From: Dyadobacter subterraneus
Lineage (GTDB): Bacteria > Bacteroidota > Bacteroidia > Cytophagales > Spirosomataceae
Assembly (NCBI RefSeq): GCF_015221875.1
Contig: NZ_JACYGY010000001.1
Location: 992,001-1,056,000 of the forward strand
DNA: 64,000 nt
Direction: 5' to 3'
Positions 25,603 to 36,335 of this stretch are shown one piece after another. Positions within the stretch are counted from its first letter, which is position 1. Each line of letters begins with the position of its first letter. Under the pieces are notes generated by a model. The model did no database searches and was not told the DNA's origin. It saw only the letters and a program-made list of their open reading frames with translations. Both the position numbers and the translations under genes were made by a program.

Positions 25603-26481
25603 ATGATGTTAAAACCCCGTTTATTCCTAATCCTTTGTGCAGTTATTTGCTGCATATCCGTTAGCACATTTGCTTCCCCGCCGAAGCCGGTTAAAGACAA
25701 AAAACCGCTTGTCGTGTTTGTGACAGGCGATCACGAGTATAGCGGAGAAGAAACCTTGCCTTTGATCGCTGCCGAACTTGAAAAAAATTACGGCATGCGC
25801 ACGATCGTTTTAAAAGCTTATCCGGATCATAATGCGGAAAAAAATATTCCCGGTCTGGAAGCACTTAAAGACGCTGATCTGGTTGTTTTTTATCTTCGCT
25901 GGCGACAACTGCCAAAAGAGCAGCTTGCGCACATAGAAGCTTATTTAAAAACCGGAAAACCGGTGATGGGTTTCCGTACAACCACGCACGCATTTAATTA
26001 TCCAAAAGGTGATGAAAATGAAAAGTGGAATGCTTTTGGAGAATTTGCTCTGAACGCACCTCCGGGCTGGGGCGGAAAGGCTGCCCATACACATTACGGA
26101 CATAACAGCAGCACGGATGTTTCCGTGATTGCCGCACAGGCAAATAACCCGATTCTTACCGGCGTTTCTCCAAATTTCCACGTTCGTTCATGGTTATACC
26201 GTGTTTTGCCAGATTACCCAACAAAAGGTTCTACCTGGCTTTTGATGGGAAAATCTGTTAATCCGGATAAAGAAGCTATTGAAAATCCGGTAGCCTGGAC
26301 AGGCACCAATTCTTTCGGCGGAAAAGTTTTCATGACGACCATGGGGCATCCGGACGACTTCAAACTTGAACCATTTCAGCATTTAATAATCAATGCCATT
26401 CACTGGGAACTAGGTCAGAAAGTGCCAAAAACCTGGAAAGGCAAAATCGATATCAACGTTCCTTACAGAGAAGCGAAATAG
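25603..26481 (+). CDS. ThuA-like domain protein, exported
   Basis: This 292-residue protein has a signal peptide (about residues 1-25, cleavage near TFAS). The rest is a ThuA-like (glutamine amidotransferase-like) domain: VVFVTGDHEYSGEE at the start, DLVVFYLRWRQLP, GFRTTTHAF in the nucleophile-elbow region with no Cys, and a conserved HYGHNSSTDV stretch. ThuA of Sinorhizobium takes part in trehalose and related disaccharide use through 3-keto-sugars. Exported forms often stand beside propeller dehydrogenase/cytochrome c fusions, as here (79 bases upstream of one). The most likely role is in periplasmic keto-sugar metabolism, which is inference. ATG 25606 is an equally possible start. Confidence 0.8.
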   Translation: MMLKPRLFLILCAVICCISVSTFASPPKPVKDKKPLVVFVTGDHEYSGEETLPLIAAELEKNYGMRTIVLKAYPDHNAEKNIPGLEALKDADLVVFYLRWRQLPKEQLAHIEAYLKTGKPVMGFRTTTHAFNYPKGDENEKWNAFGEFALNAPPGWGGKAAHTHYGHNSSTDVSVIAAQANNPILTGVSPNFHVRSWLYRVLPDYPTKGSTWLLMGKSVNPDKEAIENPVAWTGTNSFGGKVFMTTMGHPDDFKLEPFQHLIINAIHWELGQKVPKTWKGKIDINVPYREAK

Positions 26482-26560
26482 TGTAGTCCGCTGCATGCCA
26501 GGCAATTATTGGCACGTCAGAAACCTTTCTTAAATTTTTGAATCATTATCAAAAATCAAA

Positions 26561-29500
26561 ATGTCTAAACCCGGAAAAATAAGCTTCAATGTATCAGTCA
26601 TCCTTTTCTCGCTGGCTATCATTGCTTTCAGCGCTTTTCAGTTCAGTGAACCGAATACGCTGAAAATTAAAAAAGGTTCTCACATTATGCTGATCGGCAA
26701 TAATCTGGGATCGCGTATGATGAACTACGGTTCTTTTGAAACAGAAATGCAGGTCAGATATCCGGACAGTTCGCTCTATATCCGCAATATGTGTGATGGC
26801 GGCGATACCCCGGGATTTCGTCCGCACGCAAGTCGTAATCTTCCCTGGGCATTCCCTGGTGCTGAAAAATTCCAGACAGAACTTGCCAATAATTCTCAAA
26901 GTGAGGGCCATTTTGAAACGCCCGATCAATGGCTTACCCGTTTGAAAACGGATATTATTATCGCTTTTTTTGGTTATAATGAATCCTTCAACGGACCAGC
27001 AGGTGTAGCAAATTACAAGGCTGAACTTGATGCTTTTGTAAAATATACATTGAGTCAAAAATATAATGGTATTATGGCTCCACAACTGGCGCTGGTGTCA
27101 CCAATCGCTTTTGAGGATTTATCTGCCAAAATGGATTTGCCGAACGGAAAGAAAGAAAATATTAATATCGCGCTTTATGCAAAGGCAATGAAAGAAGTTG
27201 CTGATCAGAACAAAGTTCTTTACATTGACGCTTTTACGCCTTCTCAAAAATGGTATGACACTACTGCCGAGCCATTGACCATTGACGGTTCCCAACTTAC
27301 GGCCGCGGGTTATGAAAAATTTGGCTTGTTGTTGTCCGATCAGCTTTTCGGAAAAGTAAAACCAAAGGCAGAAGCAAACCGGAAACTGGTTGAAGCAGCC
27401 GTTTTGGAAAAAAACTGGATGTGGCACAACGATTTTAAAATTCCAAATGGCGTTCACGTTTATGGTCGTCGGTACAATCCGTTTGGTCAGGATAATTATC
27501 CTGCTGAAATCCAGAAAATCCGTGAACTAACTGATATTCGCGATCAGGCTGTATGGCTTGCTGCGTCGAAAGGTGAAAAACTGGATCTTGCTGTTGCGGA
27601 TAAGAATACTTCGCCATTGCCCCCGGTAAAAACCAATTTCAATCCTGAGAAAAACGGAAGTCTGACTTATTTGTACGGAGCAGATGCATTGGCCAAACTA
27701 AAAGTACCGGAAGGTTATAAAATTGACCTTTTTGCCTCGGAAGAGGAATTTCCGGATTTGGCAAAACCGATGCAAATGTCTTTTGATAATAAAGGCAGAC
27801 TGTGGATTGCAACCATGCCAAGTTACCCGCATTACAAACCGGGTGATTCGAAACCTAATGATAAAATCATCATTCTGGAAGATACCAACAATGACGGAAA
27901 AGCAGATAAACAAACTGTTTTTGCAGACGGATTGCATCTTCCGCTTGGTTTTGAAATTGCAAAAGAAGGCGTTTATGTTTCGCAGGGAACAAACCTGAAA
28001 ATCCTGATGGATACCGATGGTGACGGAAAAGCGGACAAAAGTGAAATTCTTTTAAGTGGTTTTGATGACCACGATACGCACCACAACAGTCACGCATTTA
28101 CAGTAGATCCGTCAGGAGCGATTTATTCAGGTGAAGGTGTGTTTTTGCATACCAACGTTGAGACTTCCTATGGGCCGGTTCGTGCTACAAACGGTGGTTT
28201 TTACCGTTATGCACCACAACTTCATAAACTGGAACGCACAGCACAACTTTCTATTCCAAACCCGTGGGGAATTGCTTTTGACGATTGGGGACAACCATTT
28301 TTTGCAGAAACTTCTGGTCCGGATGTGCGTTGGATGATGCCTGGATCAGTTTTGCCAAGATATGGTGAATTCACGCACAAAGGCCCAACGCTGATCGAGG
28401 AAGCACACAAGGTGCGCCCGACATCAGGTCTGGAATTTGTTTCAAGCCGTCATTTTCCTGACAATATCCAGGGCGATTTCCTGATCAACAATACCATCGG
28501 ATTTTTGGGTACAAAAGAACATACTTTGACGGATGACGGAACAGGTTATGCCAGTCATCACAGAGCAGATCTGCTCGTCAGTGAAGATAAAAATTTCCGT
28601 CCGGTGGATATGGAATTTGCTCCCGATGGTTCACTTTATGTGATCGACTGGCACAATATCCTGATTGGTCATATGCAGCATAATGCCCGCGATCCTTTGC
28701 GTGATCACTCACATGGACGTGTTTATCGTATTACATATCCGTCAAGACCACTTGTTACGCCTGCAAAAATTGATGGCGCAAGTATTGAACAGCTTTTTGA
28801 AAATCTGAAACTTCCTGAATACCGCACCCGTTACAGAACGCGCCGTGAATTGAGAGGAAGAGATGTTAACCAGGTTTTGTCAAAACTTACGGTTTGGGTA
28901 AACGGATTGGATAAAAACGATCCGAAATACGAACACCATCTTTTAGAAGGACTTTGGGTAAGCTGGGGAATGGATAAGGTGGATCAGAAACTGTTAAAAC
29001 AGGTTTTGAAAGCCAAAGATTATCACGCCAGAGCGGCAGCTGTTACAGTTGTACGTTATACAGGCCACCAGGTTCCGGATCAGGCGAATTTGCTGATGCA
29101 GGCAGCTCAGGATGAAAACAGCAGGGTTCGACTTGCAGCAATTGTTGCAGCCTCTTGGATCGGTAAGGAAAAAGGTTTGCCAATTCTGGCGGAAGCTAAG
29201 AAAAAACCTCTGGATGAATGGATGATTCATGCTTATGATGCAGCAGTTGCCCATTTGAAAGGTGAAAATGTCAAAAAGGAAAAAGAGGAAATTTCTAATT
29301 CAGGTTTGAAAGGAAACGAACTTGCTTTGTTCAATCAGGGAAAAATAATTTATGCCAAGGATGGCTATTGCACAACATGCCACCAACCTGATGGCAAAGG
29401 ACTTGAAGCTTCCGGTTTTCCTCCGCTTACCAGTAATAAATGGGTAATGGGTAATGACGACCGTTTAATCAAAATTGTTCTGAAAGGACTTCTCGGCCCT

Positions 29501-29731
29501 ATTGATGTAAACGGGAAAAAATATCCTGGACAGGTTCCTATGACACCTTTTGGTGGTTTGCTTAATGACAATGAAGTCGCGGCTGTATTAACCTATGTCA
29601 GAAATTCTTTTGGAAATAAAGGACCTGCCATTCTTCCGGATAAGGTGAAGAAGGTGAGAGCAGCTTCTGAAAAGAAAATTGATTTTTATGCTCCTGATCA
29701 ATTACTGAAAGATTATCCGATGGATAAATAA
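26561..29731 (+). CDS. Multidomain SGNH-like / propeller dehydrogenase / HEAT / cytochrome c protein (PVC-type heme-binding CxxCH family)
   Basis: This 1,056-residue protein has an N-terminal signal or anchor segment (about residues 8-28). An SGNH-hydrolase-like domain follows (about 35-280), then a glucose/sorbosone-dehydrogenase-like beta-propeller (about 370-740) with two Ca-type loops (DTNNDGKAD, DTDGDGKAD). A HEAT-like helical region (about 780-915) and a C-terminal cytochrome c domain complete it, with C937-T-T-C940-H941 binding heme and M994 a candidate distal ligand. It should oxidise a substrate in the periplasm and pass electrons to the respiratory chain. In the SGNH part, the block I Ser (GNNL at 46-49) and the block V His (DGSQL, Q245) appear replaced. 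The block III GxN (G138, N140) remains. A terminator follows. Confidence 0.85.
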   Translation: MSKPGKISFNVSVILFSLAIIAFSAFQFSEPNTLKIKKGSHIMLIGNNLGSRMMNYGSFETEMQVRYPDSSLYIRNMCDGGDTPGFRPHASRNLPWAFPGAEKFQTELANNSQSEGHFETPDQWLTRLKTDIIIAFFGYNESFNGPAGVANYKAELDAFVKYTLSQKYNGIMAPQLALVSPIAFEDLSAKMDLPNGKKENINIALYAKAMKEVADQNKVLYIDAFTPSQKWYDTTAEPLTIDGSQLTAAGYEKFGLLLSDQLFGKVKPKAEANRKLVEAAVLEKNWMWHNDFKIPNGVHVYGRRYNPFGQDNYPAEIQKIRELTDIRDQAVWLAASKGEKLDLAVADKNTSPLPPVKTNFNPEKNGSLTYLYGADALAKLKVPEGYKIDLFASEEEFPDLAKPMQMSFDNKGRLWIATMPSYPHYKPGDSKPNDKIIILEDTNNDGKADKQTVFADGLHLPLGFEIAKEGVYVSQGTNLKILMDTDGDGKADKSEILLSGFDDHDTHHNSHAFTVDPSGAIYSGEGVFLHTNVETSYGPVRATNGGFYRYAPQLHKLERTAQLSIPNPWGIAFDDWGQPFFAETSGPDVRWMMPGSVLPRYGEFTHKGPTLIEEAHKVRPTSGLEFVSSRHFPDNIQGDFLINNTIGFLGTKEHTLTDDGTGYASHHRADLLVSEDKNFRPVDMEFAPDGSLYVIDWHNILIGHMQHNARDPLRDHSHGRVYRITYPSRPLVTPAKIDGASIEQLFENLKLPEYRTRYRTRRELRGRDVNQVLSKLTVWVNGLDKNDPKYEHHLLEGLWVSWGMDKVDQKLLKQVLKAKDYHARAAAVTVVRYTGHQVPDQANLLMQAAQDENSRVRLAAIVAASWIGKEKGLPILAEAKKKPLDEWMIHAYDAAVAHLKGENVKKEKEEISNSGLKGNELALFNQGKIIYAKDGYCTTCHQPDGKGLEASGFPPLTSNKWVMGNDDRLIKIVLKGLLGPIDVNGKKYPGQVPMTPFGGLLNDNEVAAVLTYVRNSFGNKGPAILPDKVKKVRAASEKKIDFYAPDQLLKDYPMDK

Positions 29732-29770
29732 CTTAGTGGCTGGCAGCTTATAAATTTCGAGGTTTTTTAA

Positions 29771-29803
29771 TAAAGGAGGGTGAACGTATTCACCCTCCTT
29801 TTG
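29771..29803 (+). terminator. Rho-independent terminator
   Basis: A stem of about 11 bases (AAGGAGGGTGA and its complement) with a 6-base loop and a short T run ends the cytochrome c fusion gene. Confidence 0.8.
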
Positions 29804-29849
29804 CTTGGAACGCAATTGATATAGGTCAACCTGATATTAAAACTAAATG

Positions 29850-29880
29850 ATTGCTTAAATTGGGCGTTTTAGTAATTTTG
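29850..29880 (+). promoter_or_regulatory. Promoter with -33 ATTG and -7 TAATTTTG
   Basis: ATTG (29850-29853), 19 bases, then TAATTTTG (29873-29880). It lies about 40 bases before ATG 29919 of the membrane protein gene. Confidence 0.5.
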
Positions 29881-29918
29881 ATCAGATTAACCTAGCATTA
29901 CAAAACAAAAGAAACAGT

Positions 29919-31556
29919 ATGATTAAATACGGAAGACCAATTCCTGTGATTTTTGCAATTTTTCTGCCTATTTTATTATATCTGATTTATGCAATTTCCA
30001 ATTCTGCCCCTTTGTTTTATGCAGACGATTTTCAATTACTAAATACTGTTTTATGGGTTCAGGAGGTGGATGGTTTCTGGGAAAAGCTTGCCATTCTGAT
30101 GAACCAGCATAATGAACACCGTATTCTTCTTCCCAGATTGCTGACGCTGCTCGATTATAAAATTGAAGGATCTATCAACTGGAAAACTTTAATTCTCATT
30201 GGTAATCTTATCTGGATCGGAAATCTGTGGTTTTTTTGGAAAGGTTTCAGCCATTTTAAGTGGCCGGTCTGGATGTTTATTGCCATTCCTTTTATTTTTT
30301 TACAACCTCAATATATTGACAATGTAACCTGGTCGATCAGTATTTTACAGCAATCTGTTATCATTTTCTGGTTTTCGTTATTGACTTATTTATGTTCCAG
30401 AAATCGATACAACTGGGCAATTCTGGTTGCAGTGATAGCAACATTTACCCATGGCAATGGAATTTTTAGTTTTATAATCGGAATTACGCTTGCATTACTG
30501 GATCGCAAAAAGAGGACAGCACTCATCTGGGTTGTTGTTTGGCTGATCGTGGGCGTGATTTATTTCTGGCATTTTGTCAAAGGCCAGAATGCAGATTTTG
30601 GAAAAAGTTTTTCTGATCCCGTAAGACTGATTTCGTCCTTCTTTGCTTTTTTCGGATCGCTTACCCGGATCAGGACCTCAAATGCAAATGCCGCTGTTTT
30701 GCTGGGAACTGGTATGGCATTAATTCTGGCAATATATCTGATCCCTAAGTTGAATGCATTACGGTTAAAACCGATGTCGATCCTGAATGGGTTTGATAAA
30801 ATGCTGCTTGGGAATATTTTATTTCTGGGAATCACCGGGGCACTGGTAAGTGTATCGAGAAGCTGGGCAGGTATTGAAACCGTGCTCGCGCCACGTTATC
30901 AGCACTATGCTCCATATGTCTTGTGCTGGGTATATATTGTTGTCCTTTCTTTTTTGAATATTCGAAGCAGAAAGGTGGTTGCCGGGCTTTTTATTGTCTT
31001 TGCAGTTTTATTTAATGCACTGAGCTATTTTACGTATAATACCGATATTCAGTATCGGAAAAACTGGCGTGTAGCGGATGAGTCGAACTGGATTAATCAT
31101 GTCGTTATGTTAGATTATGTCGGGTCACTAAATAGAAATATTAAAGAAACGTATCAGGAAGTCGTTGCTGCGGGTATTTGTAAAATGAATGATAATTTTC
31201 GAGGAGTGGCACAATCGGATTCATTAAAGCAAGTAGCTTATGATTTGAATTTTTCTCAGGAGACAATTAGAAATGAAGATGCCAGCGGCGCTTATCAATA
31301 CCAGTCGCAGATTATCGAAAATAACAATCTGAGAGGCAATACATTCATTTATCTTAAAAGCGGAAATGGAATCGGGTACTGGTTACCTACGCGCCGTCAG
31401 CATTCAGGTATTTTAGAATTTCTGAAAACAGGAAAATTGTCTAAACCAGGTTTTAGAGCCGATTTTTTACAGGAAAATTTTCCGGCTGGTGTTTATAAAA
31501 TCGGGCTTTACAATAATAATAAATTCAGCTGGGCAACTCAGACACTCAGTTTATAG
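29919..31556 (+). CDS. Polytopic integral membrane protein, possibly a GT-C type glycosyltransferase
   Basis: This 545-residue protein has roughly ten predicted membrane segments over residues 8-370 and a soluble C-terminal domain of about 170 residues. In the first extracytoplasmic loop it carries FYADDFQ (D36, D37) followed by QHNEHRIL. An acidic pair in the first loop is a hallmark of GT-C lipid-sugar dependent glycosyltransferases. I do not recognise the family, and the GT-C idea rests only on topology and that motif. The gene stands alone between a promoter and the gyrB leader region. Confidence 0.65.
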   Translation: MIKYGRPIPVIFAIFLPILLYLIYAISNSAPLFYADDFQLLNTVLWVQEVDGFWEKLAILMNQHNEHRILLPRLLTLLDYKIEGSINWKTLILIGNLIWIGNLWFFWKGFSHFKWPVWMFIAIPFIFLQPQYIDNVTWSISILQQSVIIFWFSLLTYLCSRNRYNWAILVAVIATFTHGNGIFSFIIGITLALLDRKKRTALIWVVVWLIVGVIYFWHFVKGQNADFGKSFSDPVRLISSFFAFFGSLTRIRTSNANAAVLLGTGMALILAIYLIPKLNALRLKPMSILNGFDKMLLGNILFLGITGALVSVSRSWAGIETVLAPRYQHYAPYVLCWVYIVVLSFLNIRSRKVVAGLFIVFAVLFNALSYFTYNTDIQYRKNWRVADESNWINHVVMLDYVGSLNRNIKETYQEVVAAGICKMNDNFRGVAQSDSLKQVAYDLNFSQETIRNEDASGAYQYQSQIIENNNLRGNTFIYLKSGNGIGYWLPTRRQHSGILEFLKTGKLSKPGFRADFLQENFPAGVYKIGLYNNNKFSWATQTLSL

Positions 31557-31769
31557 CACAATTTATAATAATCGCTTGGAGAATTTTTTTCTCTTCCAAT
31601 CCTGTAAAAAAGCTTTTTTTTCTCCCTCCTGATTAGAAAACAGGTTTATGTAAATTGTTTTGGTTTTATAATAATTCCATTACAAGAAATTATTAATATA
31701 AGGCAGGAAATATCTGGATTTTACACCTATCAATATTAAAACCGGGTAGGTTATAGAGCAAAAATTTCG

Positions 31770-31813
31770 TATCTTTGTATGTTTAAAAAGCCCCTGATAA
31801 GGCTCTTTTTTTC
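31770..31813 (+). promoter_or_regulatory. gyrB promoter (-7 TATCTTTG) and leader hairpin
   Basis: TATCTTTG (31770-31777) is a perfect -7 box. About 10 bases later a hairpin (AAAAAGCC, loop, GGCTCTTTTTTT; about 31785-31811) looks like a small intrinsic terminator within the 5' leader, ending 20 bases before ATG 31833. It may attenuate gyrB or end a very short RNA. The preceding gap from 31557 holds only AT-rich sequence with weak hairpins. Confidence 0.45.
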
Positions 31814-31817
31814 GTAG

Positions 31818-33788
<1,971 letters not shown>

Positions 33789-33813
33789 CGGTTAGCACTC
33801 GTCGCAGATTATT

Positions 33814-33855
33814 AAAAACGGATGGCTGACTATGTTCAGTCGTCCGTTTTTTTTG
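33814..33855 (+). terminator. Rho-independent terminator after gyrB
   Basis: An imperfect stem of about 16 bases (AAAAACGGATGGCTGA against its near-complement), 6-base loop and T run. Confidence 0.8.
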
Positions 33856-33960
33856 GTTAAAAAATTAACAAAAACTTCATCAAGCTAAAAACAATACCTA
33901 ATCAGATTCGTTGCATTTTGTGGTTCACGATCATACGAATCGTTTTTAATTTTAAACATT

Positions 33961-36294
33961 ATGCCTGACCATACTGACTCCATAACCAACCAGGAAAGAA
34001 AGGGGAGACTTTCAAGTTTATTTTCCTACTTTAAAAACCCAAAAGAAACAGCCATGGACGATACAAAATTGGTAAGTCCCGCAGAAAAGGTGAACACTTT
34101 GGTTCAGCAAAGTGATTTCATCAGCAGAGATTTAAGCTGGCTGAAATTCAACGACCGTGTATTGGATCAGGCAAAAAATGAAGAGAGAAATCTTTTCGAC
34201 AGAATGAAATTTCTGGCGATTACTTCTTCCAACCTGGATGAATTTTTTACGATTCGCCTGGGAAGTTTATACAATTATCTTGACTTCGGAAAAGAACGCG
34301 TGGACTATTCCGGACTGCGTGAAATTCCGTTCAGGAAAATGTTAATGAAAGAATTGCAGGAATTTGTTCGACTGCAAAGTGAGTGTTACACTGACAGGCT
34401 CCAGCCGCTTTTTGCAAAACATGGTTTTCGCATCATTGGTATGGAAGATCTGGCCACAGAGGAAACTACGGACATTGAAAAATATTTCGAGCGTACGGTT
34501 TATCCAATGCTTACGCCGATGTTGTTTGATTATACGCATGCTTTTCCGGTTTTGCTGGCGAAAGTTTTGGTACTGGGAGTCATCACGCAGGTTAAAGGTT
34601 CTACATCCGAGGAGGATAAAAAACTATCCTTCGTTCAGCTTCCGCTGAATCTTCCAAGATTCTATGTTATTGAACGCGAGGAAGAAATTCTATTTTTACC
34701 AATAGAAAAAATTGTCAGAGCGCATATTTATAAACTGTATCGTAACGTCGATATCGTATCCACAAATCTTTTCAGGCTGATCCGTAACGGTGATTTTTCT
34801 CTGGAAGAAAGTGATGATATGGAATCAGATTTTATTGATGAGATCAAACAGAAAATAAAGAACCGTCGTCTCGGACGTGTTGTTAGTGTTGCTATCGAAC
34901 CGGACGCAAATCCTGATCTGTTAAGCCTGATTAAAAAACGTTGGGAAATTGATGATTATAATGTTTTCAAAGTAGAAGGACTTATTGATTATACTTCGCT
35001 TTGGAGCATCATCCGCCATCCTGAGTTCAAGGATCAGATTCCACCGACACATCCGCCAGTCCCGCCACTAGGACTTGAAAGAGAAAGAATTGTGGACGTT
35101 TTTGAAGCGATGAGAGAGAAAGATATTCTTCTGCATCATCCTTATAACAATTTTGAACCAGTTCTTCAATTGCTGGAACAAGCTGCGGAAGATCCAAAAG
35201 TACTTTCGATCAAATTGACGATTTATCGTCTGGCGAAAAATTCCAGGGTTACAGAAGCCTTGCTTCATGCAGCAGAAAACGGAAAACACGTTGCTGTTTT
35301 GTTTGAAGTAAAGGCCAGATTTGACGAGGAAAATAATATCAAGGAAGCACAGCGTTTGCAAAAAGCCGGCTGTTTTGTGATTTATGGTATTGGTCAGTTA
35401 AAAACGCATACCAAGCTTCTGTTAATCGTTCGTAATGAAGGAAATCGTGTGCTTCGTTATGCGCATTTGTCGAGTGGAAATTACAACGAGGATACTTCCA
35501 GATTGTATACGGATACCGGTTTGCTGACTACAAATGAAGAATATACTCAGGATATTTCTGAGTTCTTTAATGTAATTACCGGCCATTCAAGCCCTACGGA
35601 ATATCAAAACCTGATCACTGCGCCGCGTTATATGCGGAACAAATTAATTGAACTTATCCGGAATGAAGCAGAAAATGCAAAAGCCGGTTTGCCTTGCGGG
35701 ATTTGTATTAAAATAAATTCACTGGAAGATAAGGAGACGATTCAGGAATTATATGCTGCTTCACAAGCCGGTGTGCCAATTCGTTTGATCGTTCGCGGAA
35801 TGTGTTGTTTGCGTCCAAGAAGGGTGGGATTGAGCGAGAATATTTCTGTGCGGTCCCTTGTTGGTGATTTCCTTGAACATTCAAGAATATTTTATTTCCA
35901 TCAAAACGGAGATCCGTTGGTTTATGGCGGTAGTGCGGATGCAATGGTTCGCAGTTTTGATCGTCGGATTGAATCTTTGTTCAAACTTGTCGATATCCGT
36001 GTAAAACAGGAAGCAATTCATATTCTGTATTTCAGCTTGCTTGATAATGTCAACGCTTACGAAATGCTGGAAGACGGAACGTACATCAAATGTATGGAGC
36101 CGAATGAAGAGCCGTTAAATATTCACAAAGCGTTTTTCGATGTTACTTTGGAAGATGTTTTAAAAGTGAAGCTTTTTGTACCTGACCAGAAGCCGGCCGA
36201 TACGATTGAGGAAGATCTGGCAAAACAAAAACAACTGGTAGATTGTGATGAAGCACAACCTGAAGAGGAGCAGGCTGATGAATCAAAAGCTTAA
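33961..36294 (+). CDS. ppk1: Polyphosphate kinase 1
   Basis: PPK1 reversibly polymerises the gamma-phosphate of ATP into polyphosphate. The 777-residue protein has the N-terminal helical domain (FISRDLSWLKFNDRVL, near residue 55), the head domain and two PLD-like catalytic domains. The phosphorylated His corresponds to H483 in KTHTKLLLIV, and the second active-site His to H640 in LEHSRIFYF. Typical signatures YAHLSSGNYNE and RLYTDTGLLT are present. About 45 residues ahead of the conserved start are non-conserved, so initiation at ATG 34054 (MDDTKLVS) is also possible. The C-terminus adds an acidic Glu-rich tail. A bidirectional terminator follows. Confidence 0.95.
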   Translation: MPDHTDSITNQERKGRLSSLFSYFKNPKETAMDDTKLVSPAEKVNTLVQQSDFISRDLSWLKFNDRVLDQAKNEERNLFDRMKFLAITSSNLDEFFTIRLGSLYNYLDFGKERVDYSGLREIPFRKMLMKELQEFVRLQSECYTDRLQPLFAKHGFRIIGMEDLATEETTDIEKYFERTVYPMLTPMLFDYTHAFPVLLAKVLVLGVITQVKGSTSEEDKKLSFVQLPLNLPRFYVIEREEEILFLPIEKIVRAHIYKLYRNVDIVSTNLFRLIRNGDFSLEESDDMESDFIDEIKQKIKNRRLGRVVSVAIEPDANPDLLSLIKKRWEIDDYNVFKVEGLIDYTSLWSIIRHPEFKDQIPPTHPPVPPLGLERERIVDVFEAMREKDILLHHPYNNFEPVLQLLEQAAEDPKVLSIKLTIYRLAKNSRVTEALLHAAENGKHVAVLFEVKARFDEENNIKEAQRLQKAGCFVIYGIGQLKTHTKLLLIVRNEGNRVLRYAHLSSGNYNEDTSRLYTDTGLLTTNEEYTQDISEFFNVITGHSSPTEYQNLITAPRYMRNKLIELIRNEAENAKAGLPCGICIKINSLEDKETIQELYAASQAGVPIRLIVRGMCCLRPRRVGLSENISVRSLVGDFLEHSRIFYFHQNGDPLVYGGSADAMVRSFDRRIESLFKLVDIRVKQEAIHILYFSLLDNVNAYEMLEDGTYIKCMEPNEEPLNIHKAFFDVTLEDVLKVKLFVPDQKPADTIEEDLAKQKQLVDCDEAQPEEEQADESKA

Positions 36295-36295
36295 A

Positions 36296-36334
36296 ACAAA
36301 AAAACCGATTGGAATCTCCAATCGGTTTTTTTGT
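36296..36334. terminator. Bidirectional terminator between ppk1 and murF-alr
   Basis: A 15-base stem (AAAAAAACCGATTGG and its complement) with a 5-base loop has A and T runs on both sides, serving the convergent genes. Confidence 0.9.
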
Positions 36335-36335
36335 T

